From assembly GCA_001296005.1 (NCBI GenBank), contig LJHR01000026.1:62001-126000 (forward strand): DNA of 64,000 bases, given 5' to 3'. The notes under the pieces are model-generated. The model was not told the DNA's origin. It saw only the letters and a program-made list of their open reading frames with translations, and made no database searches. Each line of letters begins with the position of its first letter. The stretch's first letter is position 1. Made by a program: the position numbers and the translations under genes. Positions 1 through 9,374 of this stretch are shown here, piece after piece. The stretch is from an alpha proteobacterium AAP38 (GTDB taxonomy: Bacteria > Pseudomonadota > Alphaproteobacteria > Azospirillales > Azospirillaceae).

Positions 1-1
1 G

Positions 2-1741
2 GCACAGGCCGAACAGGCCTATCGGCAGGTGCTGACCATCGATCCGCGCAATCCCGACGCCTGGCAGCTTCTGGGCCTGCTGGCGAAAAATGCGGGCCGA
101 CCCGACCTTGCCGTGGATTACATGCGCCGCTCGCTCGACGCCAATCCACGACAGCCGGGGGTGTGGAGCAATCTGGGCAATCTGCATCTGGGCGAGCAGC
201 GGGCCGCCGATGCCCTGACCTGTTACGACCGGGCCATCTCCCTCATGCCGGGAAATGCGGAGTTTCAGTATCATCGGGCCAAGGCACTGCATGCGATGCG
301 GCGCCTGGACGAGGCGCAGAAGGTCTGTGCCGCCGCCCTGAAACTCTCGCCCCAGCATCTGCCCAGCTTATTGATGCTGGGCCTTATCCATGGCGATGCA
401 GAGCAGCTGGCAGAGGCGGAAGCGGCGCTGATCCGGGCCCGCACACTGGCGCCCGATCATCCCCTGGTTCTGATCAACCTTGCCTCCATCCTGCGCCGGC
501 AACATCGCTATGCCGATGCGGAGCCGCTTGTGCGGCGGGCTGTGGCGGTCGCCCCGCAATCAAAGGATGCCTGGCTGCTGCTGGGCAATCTGATGGGCGA
601 TTTGAGCCGGCATGAGGAAAGCATCCAGGCCTTCCAGACCGCGATCCAGCATGACCCGCTGGACCGGGATGCTCACCGCAACCTTGCCCGCCGCCTCTGG
701 ACCCTGGGGCGGCTGGATAATGTGTTCGACGCGATCTATGCCGTCGTGCGGGCCCAGCCTAAATCGGCCCGCGCCCTGGATATCGCCGCGGAACTGCAAG
801 CCGAGTTCGGCTTCGTCGATGCCGCGATGCAGAATTGTGCCCTGGCCCTGTCGCTGGCCCCAACCGATCCGTCGGTGCTGCGCCGTCAGTCCAGCCTGCT
901 GCTGCGGGCCGACCGGCCCTCAGAAGCCATCCCGCTGCTGCGGCAGTTGCTGGGGGCGCATCCCGACAATCTGTCCCTGCATAATGACCTTGCCCTGGCC
1001 CTGTTGCGGTCCGGCGACCGGTCGGGTGCGCGCGACGCGGCGCGGCGCACGCTGACGGCCTTTCCCTATGACCAGTATAGCTTGGCCCTGCTCGGCACGC
1101 TCGGGCGGCTGGATGGCGATAGCGATGATGGCGAGATCGATGACTGTGTCGCCGTGTTCGACTTGCCCGCCCCCCAGGGTTGGGCCGATCTGGACAGGTT
1201 TGTGGCCGAAACACTGACGCTGCTGGACCGGCTGCACGATACGGTCAACGAGCCGATCCATCTAACCCTGCGCAAGGGTACGCAGACCAGCGCCAATCTG
1301 TTCGCGCAACGCGACGACGCACCCATCGTGGCCCTGCGTGAACAGATTCTGGCTACTGTGCGGGCTTATGTCGACGCGATGCCCGACAGCCCGGAGCACA
1401 GCTATTTCGGGCGACGGGGCAAGGGGCTGGCCTTTGCCGGCTCCTGGTCGTCACGCCTGCGCGATGGTGGTTTCCATACCCACCATATCCATCCCGAAGG
1501 CTGGATCAGCGGCGTCTATTACCTGCAGGTACCGCCAGCTGCCGACGCGGGTGACCAGTCGGGGTGGCTGACCTTTGGCGTTCCCAATCTGGGACCGGAG
1601 GTCAGCCTGCCCGCCCTGCACGCCGTACAGCCAAAGCCGGGCCGGCTGGTGCTGTTCCCATCCTATTTCTGGCACGGGACCGTACCGTTTCAAGATGAGA
1701 TACCGCGCATCACCATCGCCTTTGATCTGGTCCCGGCCTGA
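2..1741 (+). CDS. TPR-repeat protein with C-terminal 2OG-Fe(II) oxygenase domain, 5' truncated
   Basis: The reading frame is open from base 2, and the residues encoded before the GTG at 29 already look like a TPR helix, so the true start lies left of the window. The first ~350 residues are a chain of tetratricopeptide repeats (recurring A-x-x-x-x-R-A-x-x-x-x-P patterns), a protein-interaction solenoid. The last ~190 residues resemble the 2OG-FeII_Oxy_5 family: a HIHP-E-GWISGVYY block encoded at about 1475-1515, then FPSYFWHGTVPF and an RITIAFD block close to the end, which would supply the distal iron-binding His and the 2-oxoglutarate-binding Arg. Probably a peptide or protein hydroxylase whose substrate is presented by the TPRs; the substrate is unknown. 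It ends 3 bp from the stop of the convergent His-rich gene. Confidence 0.85.
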   Translation, partial: AQAEQAYRQVLTIDPRNPDAWQLLGLLAKNAGRPDLAVDYMRRSLDANPRQPGVWSNLGNLHLGEQRAADALTCYDRAISLMPGNAEFQYHRAKALHAMRRLDEAQKVCAAALKLSPQHLPSLLMLGLIHGDAEQLAEAEAALIRARTLAPDHPLVLINLASILRRQHRYADAEPLVRRAVAVAPQSKDAWLLLGNLMGDLSRHEESIQAFQTAIQHDPLDRDAHRNLARRLWTLGRLDNVFDAIYAVVRAQPKSARALDIAAELQAEFGFVDAAMQNCALALSLAPTDPSVLRRQSSLLLRADRPSEAIPLLRQLLGAHPDNLSLHNDLALALLRSGDRSGARDAARRTLTAFPYDQYSLALLGTLGRLDGDSDDGEIDDCVAVFDLPAPQGWADLDRFVAETLTLLDRLHDTVNEPIHLTLRKGTQTSANLFAQRDDAPIVALREQILATVRAYVDAMPDSPEHSYFGRRGKGLAFAGSWSSRLRDGGFHTHHIHPEGWISGVYYLQVPPAADAGDQSGWLTFGVPNLGPEVSLPALHAVQPKPGRLVLFPSYFWHGTVPFQDEIPRITIAFDLVPA

Positions 1742-1744
1742 ACA

Positions 1745-2050
1745 TCAGCGCCGGCGCCCGATCTCAACATCCAGAACCAGCGACGGGCCACGGCCATAGT
1801 CGCGGTAGATGATGGTGGCCGGCGGACGCGGCGGCGGCGCGTAGTAATGGTAATATACCGGCGGCGGGGGCGGCCGGTGATAATGGTGGTGGTGATGTCG
1901 ACCACCCCGATGATCATACCCGCGTTCATAATAATGATGGTGGTGATGGTGCCGATCACGGTCGTGACGGCCACCTGCCAGCGCGTCCCCAGCCGGGGTC
2001 AGGGACATCAGGGCTGCCGCCAGGGCGGCCAGGGAAAGCATGCGTTTCAT
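1745..2050 (-). CDS. Histidine-rich secreted protein
   Basis: About 101 residues. A clear signal peptide (MKRMLSLAALAAALMSL, cleavage near DALA-GG) is followed by a run of His, Arg, Tyr and Asp with a six-His stretch and a second five-His stretch, a five-Pro run and a Y-H-Y-Y segment. The C-terminal ~25 residues are ordinary and end in several Arg. I chose the ATG at 2050 because AGGA lies 7 bases upstream; an in-frame ATG at 2056 is too close to it. The His clusters suggest periplasmic metal binding (Ni, Zn, Co or Cu), which is inference from composition. It has no named family that I recognise. It may follow the neighbouring receptor gene by read-in, but a terminator lies between them. Confidence 0.7.
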   Translation of the reverse strand: MKRMLSLAALAAALMSLTPAGDALAGGRHDRDRHHHHHHYYERGYDHRGGRHHHHHYHRPPPPPVYYHYYAPPPRPPATIIYRDYGRGPSLVLDVEIGRRR

Positions 2051-2177
2051 CTTCATATCCTATCCACTGCCATGGACATGAGGACACGCTGACGCCCGTT
2101 CACGGCTGGAATAGGGCGGCGGGGCGGCAGGAAAGCGCCAAACCCTGTGACCATTTCAGGCCGAAACCACAACTGAA

Positions 2178-2204
2178 AATGGCGGGGCCGAAGCCCCGCC
2201 ATTC
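2178..2204 (-). terminator. Intrinsic terminator of the TonB receptor gene
   Basis: A perfect stem (AATGGCGGGGC / GCCCCGCCATT) around a four-base loop, followed on the minus strand by a short T run, 28 bp after the receptor stop codon. Confidence 0.75.
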
Positions 2205-2231
2205 CCATACTCACATTCAGAGACGATCAGA

Positions 2232-5156
2232 TCAGAACTTGACCTGGGCGCCCATGAACACGTAACGGCCCATCGAGTCGTACACGCCCGGATAGGTGTT
2301 GCCGTTGCCGAACACGGCAGCCAGCACGCCCGACAGCGGCGGGTCCTTGTCGAACACGTTGTTCACGCCGAGCGACAGCGACAGGTTCTCGATCGGGCTG
2401 TAGGTCGCAGCCACGTCGATGTAGTTGTATGCGTCGAACTTGCGGTTCAGCGGGTTGACAGCAGCGCTCAGCAGCGGGTTCGGCGAAGCAGCCTGCGCCT
2501 TCACGCTGGAGATGTAGCGCCAGGAAACCGACAGGTTGGCATCCCAGGGGGTCGCCCAGGTGGTGCGCAGACGGTGACGCCATTCGGGGGTCGGCACGCC
2601 GCAGGTGGAGCCATGGTAGCCCACGCAGTCGTACACGCCTTCACCCGGCAGCGGCTCGCTCTTGGCGGTATCCATCCAGGTACCGACCATGCTGAAAGCC
2701 ACGGAGCCGGCATCGGCCAGACCCACGTCTTCCAGATCGAAGCGGTAGGCCAGATCGACGTCGATGCCCGAGGTGGACAGCGAGGCGATGTTGACGTTGG
2801 TCGCCTTGACGTTGGCGATGGTGCCGATCCACAGCGAACCGGAGGTCGGATCGCGGGTGATCAGCGAGCAGTAGGCGGCATTGCCGGTCGTGCCGCAGAG
2901 GTTGACAGCCAGATCAGGCGGAACGGTCGAGATGACGTCCTTGATCTTGATCTTGAAGTAGTCAACCGTCAGCGTCAGGCCTTCGATCACCGACGGGGTG
3001 GCCACGAAGCCGATCGAGTAGGTGTCGGAGGTTTCCGGCTGCAGGTTCGGGTTACCACCGTCCAGCGAGTTATACTGGCCAGCGGAGTTGTCCAGGATGC
3101 GGCCATACTGGGCAGCGGTCACGCCCATGTTGGCGCACTGGGCAGCCGTGAACTGCGGAGCCGTACCGGCGCAGGGATCCGTGTCCATGTTGAACAGGCC
3201 CAGGCCCTGCGGCGTGAACAGTTCCTGGACGTTCGGGGCGCGAACGGCGCGGTTGTAGCTACCACGGATACGCAGATCATCGATCGGCGCCCAGTCACCG
3301 GCCACCTTGTAGGTGTCGGTGCCACCGAAGTTCGAGTAATCCGAATAACGGTAGCCCAGGTCCAGGGTCAGCTGCTTGACGAAGGGAGCGTCTTCGATCA
3401 GCGGAACGCGCATTTCGCCGAACAGTTCCGTCACGTCGAAGCCGCCGGCAACGCCCAGCGTCGGGCCGCCCTGACCAGCCAGGTCGCCAGTGGCGAAGGC
3501 GCTGTCCACGGTGCGCTGCAGGTATTCTTCACGATATTCCGCACCCAGAGCGATGGCGACGCCCGTGGAAGCGGTCGGGAAGGTCAGGCCATAGTCGCCC
3601 AGGTCCTTCGAGATGCTGCCCGAGGCCAGCTTCTGCTCGGTGTAACCGCGCTGGAAGCCGGGGGTCTGCAGGAAGTCCAGAGCAGCCTGGTTCACGCCAC
3701 CCGGCGTGAAGATGTTGTACGGAGCGCAGCCGTTGCTGTCGTCGCGACAGACGATCTGGCCAGCGGCGTTGCGGACGGCGTCCAGCGACTGACCGATGCG
3801 GGAGATCGAGAAGTCGTTGTAGTAGGTCTGGGCAAAGTTGACACGGGCATACTGGCCATAGACGTCATAGTCCCAGCCGCCGACATCACCCTTGAAGCCG
3901 CCGGTCATGCGCCAGGAGGTGTGCTGCAGGTCGGACTGACGACCGCCACCTTCCGTGTTACGACGGAACAGCGTCATGTTGACGGTGTTGCTGGTGCCGG
4001 CCAGCGAGCCGCAATACTGCGTGCGCTGAGCGGCGGACAGCATGGCGTTGTCGCAACGGATGTTGAACGACTGGCCGAAGATACCCGACGGAGCGATCTG
4101 GGCAACCGTCTGGTTGTCCATGAACATCAGCTGCGTGTAGGCGGTGACGTTCTCGTTGATCTCGTACTTGCCAAACGCGCCCAGCGTGTAGCGCTCGTCC
4201 GGACGCTGATAGTAGTTCAGCGGGCCGAAATTGTAGGGCTGGTAGTACGGGACGAACACGCCGGCATCGTTCAGCTGGCCGTTGGCCGGGGCGGTGCCGC
4301 CGCCGACAGTGCCGGTGGTCAGAACGATACGGGTCGGGAAGGTGGTGCCGGAACCGGAGCAGTTCCACACGCCGGCGCCAGCGGCAACCGTACAAGCGGA
4401 ATAGTCACGCTCGGACTGCAGGATGGCATCGATCTTACGATAGCCGGCATACAGGGTCACATTGCCCTTGCCGTCTTCCGTGGAGGCGCCCATCACGACG
4501 GTGGCGTCGCGGGTGAAGCCGTCGGTCACGCTGTCGTCGGGCAGCGGGTACTTGCCACGGTTCACGGCATCGCGGGCCGGACCGTTGCCGTTATTGTGCT
4601 GGTAGAAGGAGAACTGATAGTCGAAGGCGACGCCTTCGAAATCGTCCTTCATGATGAAGTTCACAACGCCGGCGACGGCGTCGGAGCCGTACACGGCGGA
4701 GGCGCCGCCGGTGGCCACTTCAACACGCTCAATGAGAGCGCCGGGGATCTGGTTGATGTCGGGAGCGGAACCGCCCGAACCCGGGGAACCCGGCGGCAGA
4801 CGCTTGCCGTCGACCAGAACCAGCGTACGGGACGGACCCAGGTTACGCAGGTCGATGGTGGCGGTACCGGTCGAGCCGTTCGAGACCTGGCTGGTCTGGC
4901 TGGCGAAAGCCTGCGGCAGGCTGTTGACCAGGTCTTCGACGCGGGTCGTGCCCTGGTACTTGATTTCGTCCTGACCGACCACGGTGATCGGCGACGTCGA
5001 GACCAGGTTCGGCGACGCGATGCGCGAACCGGTCACAACGATCTCTTCAATCTCCTGGGCCATGGCCGGAGCGGCGGTCATGGCGACGGCGCTCACAGCG
5101 GCGCCGGCCATCAGAAGGCCGCGGATCGACCGCGCGGAATATACGGACTGCTTCAT
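2232..5156 (-). CDS. TonB-dependent outer-membrane receptor (large, sphingomonad type)
   Basis: 974 residues. A signal peptide ends at AMAQ around residue 34 and is followed directly by a TonB-box-like EEIVVTGSRI. The plug domain runs to about residue 170, with the typical LVLVDGKRLPPG and GGASAVYGSDAVAGVVNFI motifs. The remainder is the beta-barrel, ending in a C-terminal Phe (AQVKF) as expected for an outer-membrane protein folded by Bam. It imports a large ligand using TonB energy; the substrate cannot be read from the sequence. Receptors of this size class often serve carbohydrate, peptide or aromatic uptake in sphingomonads. No TonB/ExbBD genes or hydrolases flank it. An SD-like AAAGGGAAAGAGA precedes the ATG. 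Confidence 0.93.
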   Translation of the reverse strand: MKQSVYSARSIRGLLMAGAAVSAVAMTAAPAMAQEIEEIVVTGSRIASPNLVSTSPITVVGQDEIKYQGTTRVEDLVNSLPQAFASQTSQVSNGSTGTATIDLRNLGPSRTLVLVDGKRLPPGSPGSGGSAPDINQIPGALIERVEVATGGASAVYGSDAVAGVVNFIMKDDFEGVAFDYQFSFYQHNNGNGPARDAVNRGKYPLPDDSVTDGFTRDATVVMGASTEDGKGNVTLYAGYRKIDAILQSERDYSACTVAAGAGVWNCSGSGTTFPTRIVLTTGTVGGGTAPANGQLNDAGVFVPYYQPYNFGPLNYYQRPDERYTLGAFGKYEINENVTAYTQLMFMDNQTVAQIAPSGIFGQSFNIRCDNAMLSAAQRTQYCGSLAGTSNTVNMTLFRRNTEGGGRQSDLQHTSWRMTGGFKGDVGGWDYDVYGQYARVNFAQTYYNDFSISRIGQSLDAVRNAAGQIVCRDDSNGCAPYNIFTPGGVNQAALDFLQTPGFQRGYTEQKLASGSISKDLGDYGLTFPTASTGVAIALGAEYREEYLQRTVDSAFATGDLAGQGGPTLGVAGGFDVTELFGEMRVPLIEDAPFVKQLTLDLGYRYSDYSNFGGTDTYKVAGDWAPIDDLRIRGSYNRAVRAPNVQELFTPQGLGLFNMDTDPCAGTAPQFTAAQCANMGVTAAQYGRILDNSAGQYNSLDGGNPNLQPETSDTYSIGFVATPSVIEGLTLTVDYFKIKIKDVISTVPPDLAVNLCGTTGNAAYCSLITRDPTSGSLWIGTIANVKATNVNIASLSTSGIDVDLAYRFDLEDVGLADAGSVAFSMVGTWMDTAKSEPLPGEGVYDCVGYHGSTCGVPTPEWRHRLRTTWATPWDANLSVSWRYISSVKAQAASPNPLLSAAVNPLNRKFDAYNYIDVAATYSPIENLSLSLGVNNVFDKDPPLSGVLAAVFGNGNTYPGVYDSMGRYVFMGAQVKF

Positions 5157-5480
5157 CTATCTCTTTCCCTTTTCCAGGTGCCCGTTGGTGGACACCGATT
5201 GGGTTGCCCCAGACTCCAGACCCCCGTTCAGGGCCGGAACCACCCACCGTTTCCATCAGGTCTGGAGACCAAGGTCGCGATGAGCCGCATAGCTGCTGCC
5301 CGCAAATAACAATCTATTCTCTCGCGCTTGCAATAGGTGTTTCACATTGGTGACTCAACATTGCGGAGGACCGTTGCATCTTTGCACTTGTATAGGCCGA
5401 AAGGCAGAGATTCCGCGCCTCGGCGGCGCCGACCAGTGTGACAGCAGGGTACCGCCTTGTAACAGGCGGGTTTCAAGGGT
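5157..5480. promoter_or_regulatory. Non-coding gap with the TonB receptor leader and promoter
   Basis: About 320 bp with no credible gene. The half next to 5156 is the receptor leader. Read on the minus strand, a weak TTGCAA ... TTATTT pair around 5300-5335 is the best sigma-70-like candidate, with an AT-rich stretch at 5305-5345 that stands out from the local GC. No operator or riboswitch consensus is obvious. The half near 5480 follows the stop of the YihY-family gene. Confidence 0.35.
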
Positions 5481-6743
5481 TCAGGCCGCTTCCGGCGGGC
5501 CCTTCCGGTCATTTTGCGACGCAAAAATCGTTGCCAGCGAAACGTTCAGCATTTCGCGACCCGCTTGCTCGGCATTTGTGATCAATCCGGCCGTGTCGGC
5601 CGCCCAACCCGTATCCAGACGCTCCACCATGACATTCTCGCCACGAATCGCGAGGTCAAGTGCGAGGCGGAGATCGGCCAAACTGGCCCGGTTCAGATCA
5701 CGCGAAACCATCCAGGCGCCGCGTCCCGACCGCTCCACCCAGTGGGATTTTCGCAAGGATTCCAGCATGTCATCGATCACGGCCCCACCCACCGGAACCC
5801 GCCGCGACAGCGCCTCGCGCTTCAATCCCACCCCGTGCCGGCTGGCCTGATACAGGGCATCCAGCACGGCCAGCGCCACCATCAGGCGCTGCCCCGTGGC
5901 AAGCCCCCCTTCCTCCCCGTTCAGCCGCCCCGCCCGCCATTCCGGCAGCGACGCCGCAAGTTCGGCACCGAACAGCACCACGGACCAGAGCAGGTAGAGC
6001 CACAGCAGGAAGGTCGGCACCACCGACAGGGCGCCATAGATCGCCTCATATGTCGGAAACAGGGTCAGGTAGAAGGAGAAGCCGGTCTTTGCAAGCTCTG
6101 TCGCCAGCCCGGCCACAGCCCCGCCGGCCAGCGCATCCTTCCAGGCCACCTCCCGGTTGGGGATGGCCACATACATCAAGGTGAAAGCCGCCGTTTCAAA
6201 CAGGAACGGCACCAGGGACAGGGCAAAGGCCAGTCCCGGATCGCCATCCGCCTTCATCCGGGCCAGGGCGCCCAGACCCAGCGACAGGCTGGCCCCCAGC
6301 AGCAGCGGCGCCATGGTCAGCACGGCCCAGAAGGACAGAAGCCGTGTCAGCAGCGGGCGCGGTTCCGCGGCCCGCCAGATGGAATTCAGCGCCCCTTCGA
6401 TGGAGAAGAACAGCAGGATGGCCGTGATGGTCAGACCGACCACGCCCAGGCCCGTCAGGGCGCCCGCCTTGGCCACGAACGTGCCGGCATAGGATTGGAT
6501 CTGATCGCCCACCTGCGGCACCAGATTCTGGAACAGCAGGGTTTCCGCCTGCTGCCGCAGCCGCCGATAGGCGGGAAAGGCCGTGAAGATGGCGAACACC
6601 ACCGTCAGCAGCGGCACCAGGGCCAGCAGCGTCGTATAGGTCAGGGCGGACGCCGACACGAAGCCCTTGTCGCGCGCAAAGCGGCGGGCAGCATGGGCCA
6701 GGATGGTGTGCCCGTCACGCAGCAGCCGCAACAGGTTGCGCAT
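5481..6743 (-). CDS. YihY/BrkB-family inner-membrane protein
   Basis: About 420 residues. The N-terminal ~290 residues form the YihY/BrkB domain with around six membrane helices; the hallmark A-L-T-Y-T-T-LLALVPLL segment near residue 35 and the SFYLTLFPTYEAIYGALSV region are both present. The C-terminal ~130 residues are soluble and look like a winged-helix module, as in the longer members of this family. The start at 6743 is preferred because AGGGA sits 5 bases upstream; an ATG at 6776 has no SD. The molecular function of the family is unsettled; it was once misnamed ribonuclease BN. It is divergent from fabI with a ~110 bp shared promoter region. Confidence 0.85.
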   Translation of the reverse strand: MRNLLRLLRDGHTILAHAARRFARDKGFVSASALTYTTLLALVPLLTVVFAIFTAFPAYRRLRQQAETLLFQNLVPQVGDQIQSYAGTFVAKAGALTGLGVVGLTITAILLFFSIEGALNSIWRAAEPRPLLTRLLSFWAVLTMAPLLLGASLSLGLGALARMKADGDPGLAFALSLVPFLFETAAFTLMYVAIPNREVAWKDALAGGAVAGLATELAKTGFSFYLTLFPTYEAIYGALSVVPTFLLWLYLLWSVVLFGAELAASLPEWRAGRLNGEEGGLATGQRLMVALAVLDALYQASRHGVGLKREALSRRVPVGGAVIDDMLESLRKSHWVERSGRGAWMVSRDLNRASLADLRLALDLAIRGENVMVERLDTGWAADTAGLITNAEQAGREMLNVSLATIFASQNDRKGPPEAA

Positions 6744-6851
6744 CTTTGTCCCTGAAAACCCTGACCCGCCTGCCATGCGTTTGACCCTCGACTTCGTTCG
6801 TGTAGGATGCGCCCCGATTTATGGCCGACCGGCCATGGCGGAGAGAAGAGA

Positions 6852-7706
6852 ATGACGAATAACGCCACCACCCAGATCAGCAGCGGCCTGATGGCCGGCA
6901 AGCGCGGCCTCATCATGGGTGTCGCCAATGACCGTTCCATCGCCTGGGGCATCGCCCAGGTTGCCGCCCAGCACGGGGCCCAACTGGCCTTCACCTATCA
7001 GGGCGACGCCCTTCTGAAGCGCGTGAAGCCGCTGGCCGATCAGGTTGGTTCCGATATCCTGCTGCCCTGTGACGTGACGGATGAAGCCAGCATTGACGCG
7101 GCCTTCGAAACGATCAAGGAAAAGTGGGGCGGCCTGGATTTCGTGGTGCATGCCATCGCCTTTTCCGACAAGAACGAGTTGGACGGGCTGTACCTCAATA
7201 CCACGCGCGGCAACTTCCTGAAGAGCCTGGATATTTCCTGCTACTCCTTCACCGCCGTGGCCCAGCGCGCGGTGCCGCTGATGAAGGAAGGCGGCAGCCT
7301 GCTGACCCTGTCCTATTACGGGGCGGAAAAGGTGATGCCGCATTATAATGTGATGGGCGTGGCCAAGGCGGCGCTGGAAACCAGCGTCAAGTATCTGGCC
7401 AACGACCTGGGCCCGCAGGGCATCCGCGTCAATTCCATCTCCGCAGGCCCAATCAAGACGCTGGCCGCCAGCGGCATCGGTGATTTCCGCTATATCCTGA
7501 AGTGGAACGAGCTGAATTCGCCGCTGCGCCGCAACGTCACCATCACGGAGGTCGGCAATGCCGGCCTGTTCCTGCTGTCCGATCTGGGCAGCGGCGTGAC
7601 GGGTGAAAACCTGCATGTCGACAGCGGCTATCACACCGTGGGCATGGTGCAGGTCGACGCCGCCGTGGAGACGGGCAAGCTGCTGGCCGGCATGGGCGAG
7701 GGCTGA
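6852..7706 (+). CDS. fabI: Enoyl-[acyl-carrier-protein] reductase (NADH)
   Basis: 284 residues, usual FabI length. It catalyses the last reduction of each fatty-acid elongation cycle in the cytoplasm. The N-terminal [20 protein letters not shown] is the divergent Rossmann motif of FabI, and the catalytic Tyr...Lys pair lies in the [21 protein letters not shown] region around residues 155-175. The start at 6852 is set by the purine-rich GAGAGAAGAG just upstream; upstream in-frame ATG at 6807 would add 15 unrelated residues. aroC begins 7 bp after its stop, so the two are probably co-transcribed. FabI is the target of triclosan and isoniazid-like inhibitors in other bacteria. Confidence 0.95.
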   Translation: MTNNATTQISSGLMAGKRGLIMGVANDRSIAWGIAQVAAQHGAQLAFTYQGDALLKRVKPLADQVGSDILLPCDVTDEASIDAAFETIKEKWGGLDFVVHAIAFSDKNELDGLYLNTTRGNFLKSLDISCYSFTAVAQRAVPLMKEGGSLLTLSYYGAEKVMPHYNVMGVAKAALETSVKYLANDLGPQGIRVNSISAGPIKTLAASGIGDFRYILKWNELNSPLRRNVTITEVGNAGLFLLSDLGSGVTGENLHVDSGYHTVGMVQVDAAVETGKLLAGMGEG

Positions 7707-7713
7707 TTTCAAA

Positions 7714-8799
7714 ATGGCGGGCAACAGCTTCGGTACCCTGTTCCGGTTCACCACCTTCGGCGAAAGCCATGGCCCGGCCATCGGCTGCATCGTGGATGGG
7801 GTGCCGTCGCGCCTGCCCCTGGATGAGGCGTTCATCCAGACCTTTCTGGACAAGCGCAAGCCCGGCCAGAGCAAATATGTCACGCAGCGGCGCGAGCCGG
7901 ACAGCGTGCAAATCAAATCTGGCGTGTTCGAGGGAATGACCACGGGCACGCCCATCATGCTGTTCATCGAGAACGAGGATCAGCGGTCCAAGGATTACGG
8001 GGACATCAAGGACAAGTTCCGCCCCGGCCATGCCGACTTCACCTATGATGCCAAATACGGCATCCGGGATTATCGCGGCGGCGGCCGTTCATCCGCCCGC
8101 GAAACGGCCAGCCGCGTAGCCGCCGGCGCCGTTGCCCGCCGCGTGCTGGAAACCGCGCCCGGTGGCGGCATCAGTATCCGCGCCGCTATGGTGCGGATGG
8201 GACCGCTGAAGATTGACCGGTCGCGCTGGGACTGGACACAAGTGGACCAGAACCCGTTCTTCTGCCCCGATCCCGTGATGGCCGAACAATGGGCCGAGTA
8301 TCTGGACGGCATCCGCAAGGCCGGGTCCTCGGTCGGTGCGGTGATCGAGGTCGTGGCCAGCGGCGTCCCCGCCGGCTGGGGCGAGCCGATCTATGACAAG
8401 CTGGACAGCGATCTGGCCCAGGCCATGATGACCATCAATGCCGTCAAGGGCGTGGAAATCGGCGCCGGGTTCGACGCCGCGTCCCTGACCGGCGAGGAAA
8501 ACGCCGATCAGATGCGGGTCGGCCCGGACGGCAAGCCGCATTTCCTGTCCAACCATGCCGGCGGCATTCTGGGCGGCATCTCCACGGGCCAGGATATCGT
8601 GGTTCGTTTCGCTGTCAAACCGACGTCCTCCATTCTGACACCTCGTCAGACGGTGGATCGTTTCGGTAACGAAGCGGATATCCTGACCAAGGGCCGCCAC
8701 GATCCCTGCGTCGGTATCCGCGCGGTACCGGTGGGTGAGGCCATGATGGCGACCGTCCTGGCCGACCATTTCCTGCGCGCCCGCGCTTTGGGGCAGTAA
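7714..8799 (+). CDS. aroC: Chorismate synthase
   Basis: 361 residues, normal length. It converts EPSP to chorismate, the last common step toward aromatic amino acids, using reduced FMN. The family signatures are visible: [20 protein letters not shown] at the N-terminus, the [20 protein letters not shown] block near residue 105, and [17 protein letters not shown] immediately after. The ATG at 7714 gives the canonical MAGNSFG start; an in-frame extension back to 7603 lies inside fabI and is not real. It provides chorismate for the phenylalanine route whose pheA and aminotransferase genes are elsewhere in this window. Confidence 0.96.
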   Translation: MAGNSFGTLFRFTTFGESHGPAIGCIVDGVPSRLPLDEAFIQTFLDKRKPGQSKYVTQRREPDSVQIKSGVFEGMTTGTPIMLFIENEDQRSKDYGDIKDKFRPGHADFTYDAKYGIRDYRGGGRSSARETASRVAAGAVARRVLETAPGGGISIRAAMVRMGPLKIDRSRWDWTQVDQNPFFCPDPVMAEQWAEYLDGIRKAGSSVGAVIEVVASGVPAGWGEPIYDKLDSDLAQAMMTINAVKGVEIGAGFDAASLTGEENADQMRVGPDGKPHFLSNHAGGILGGISTGQDIVVRFAVKPTSSILTPRQTVDRFGNEADILTKGRHDPCVGIRAVPVGEAMMATVLADHFLRARALGQ

Positions 8800-8866
8800 C
8801 CTCTTCCAGACAGGGCGCGTGCGGCCACCGGTTTCCTGTATCATCCCCGCACAATAAACGACGGGG

Positions 8867-9304
8867 ATGATGATAATGCGTGCTGCCGCCCTTCTGCTGA
8901 CCGGATTGCTGCTTTCGCCGGCCACCGCACTCGCCGATGCCACCGGCCTGACGGCGCAGACATTGCTGGACACTGTCACCACCGGTGACGGCAAGCCCCT
9001 GAAATACCCAGACGGGCAGGCCCGTATCTCCGCCCTGCTGGTGGAACTGGCGCCTGGCGGGGAGACGGGCTTGCACCGCCACCCCATGCCCGTCGTCGGC
9101 TATATCGTATCCGGGGAGGTGACAGTGTCGGCGCAGGGGCTGCCGGACCGTGTGTTCAAGGCGGGGGATGCCTTTGTGGAAACCATCGTCTGGCACAATG
9201 GCCGCAACCTGGGGAAGAACCCGGTGAAAATCCTGGCCATCTATCTGGGGGCCGACGGTCAGATGCGGGTGGAAAAGCCGCAGAACAGCGATGGGCATTA
9301 TTGA
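8867..9304 (+). CDS. Secreted cupin-domain protein
   Basis: About 145 residues. A signal peptide (AAALLLTGLLLSPATALA) precedes a single small cupin barrel. The first cupin motif is recognisable as GGETGLHRHPMPVVGYIVSGE, with two His that could hold a metal, and the second as VETIVWHNGRNLG. Three start codons cluster (8867, 8870, 8876) after a weak GGGG; the ATG at 8876 gives the cleanest signal peptide. The function is unknown. Stand-alone periplasmic cupins may bind small ligands or act as dioxygenases or isomerases, but nothing here decides. It is separated from aroC by 67 bp. Confidence 0.75.
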   Translation: MMIMRAAALLLTGLLLSPATALADATGLTAQTLLDTVTTGDGKPLKYPDGQARISALLVELAPGGETGLHRHPMPVVGYIVSGEVTVSAQGLPDRVFKAGDAFVETIVWHNGRNLGKNPVKILAIYLGADGQMRVEKPQNSDGHY

Positions 9305-9374
9305 GGATTGCCGGTACCGGGTGACCATGCGCTAGGATGCGGCAACCGTTCCAACCACCACCGATGACCCCGCC

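Noticed and set aside
2574-5309. A 911-codon open frame antisense to the TonB receptor gene
   Set aside because: High-GC codon bias of the receptor leaves long antisense frames open. Its product is low-complexity (Gly, Val, Arg, His rich), has no motif, and the minus-strand frame has a clear signal peptide, plug and barrel.
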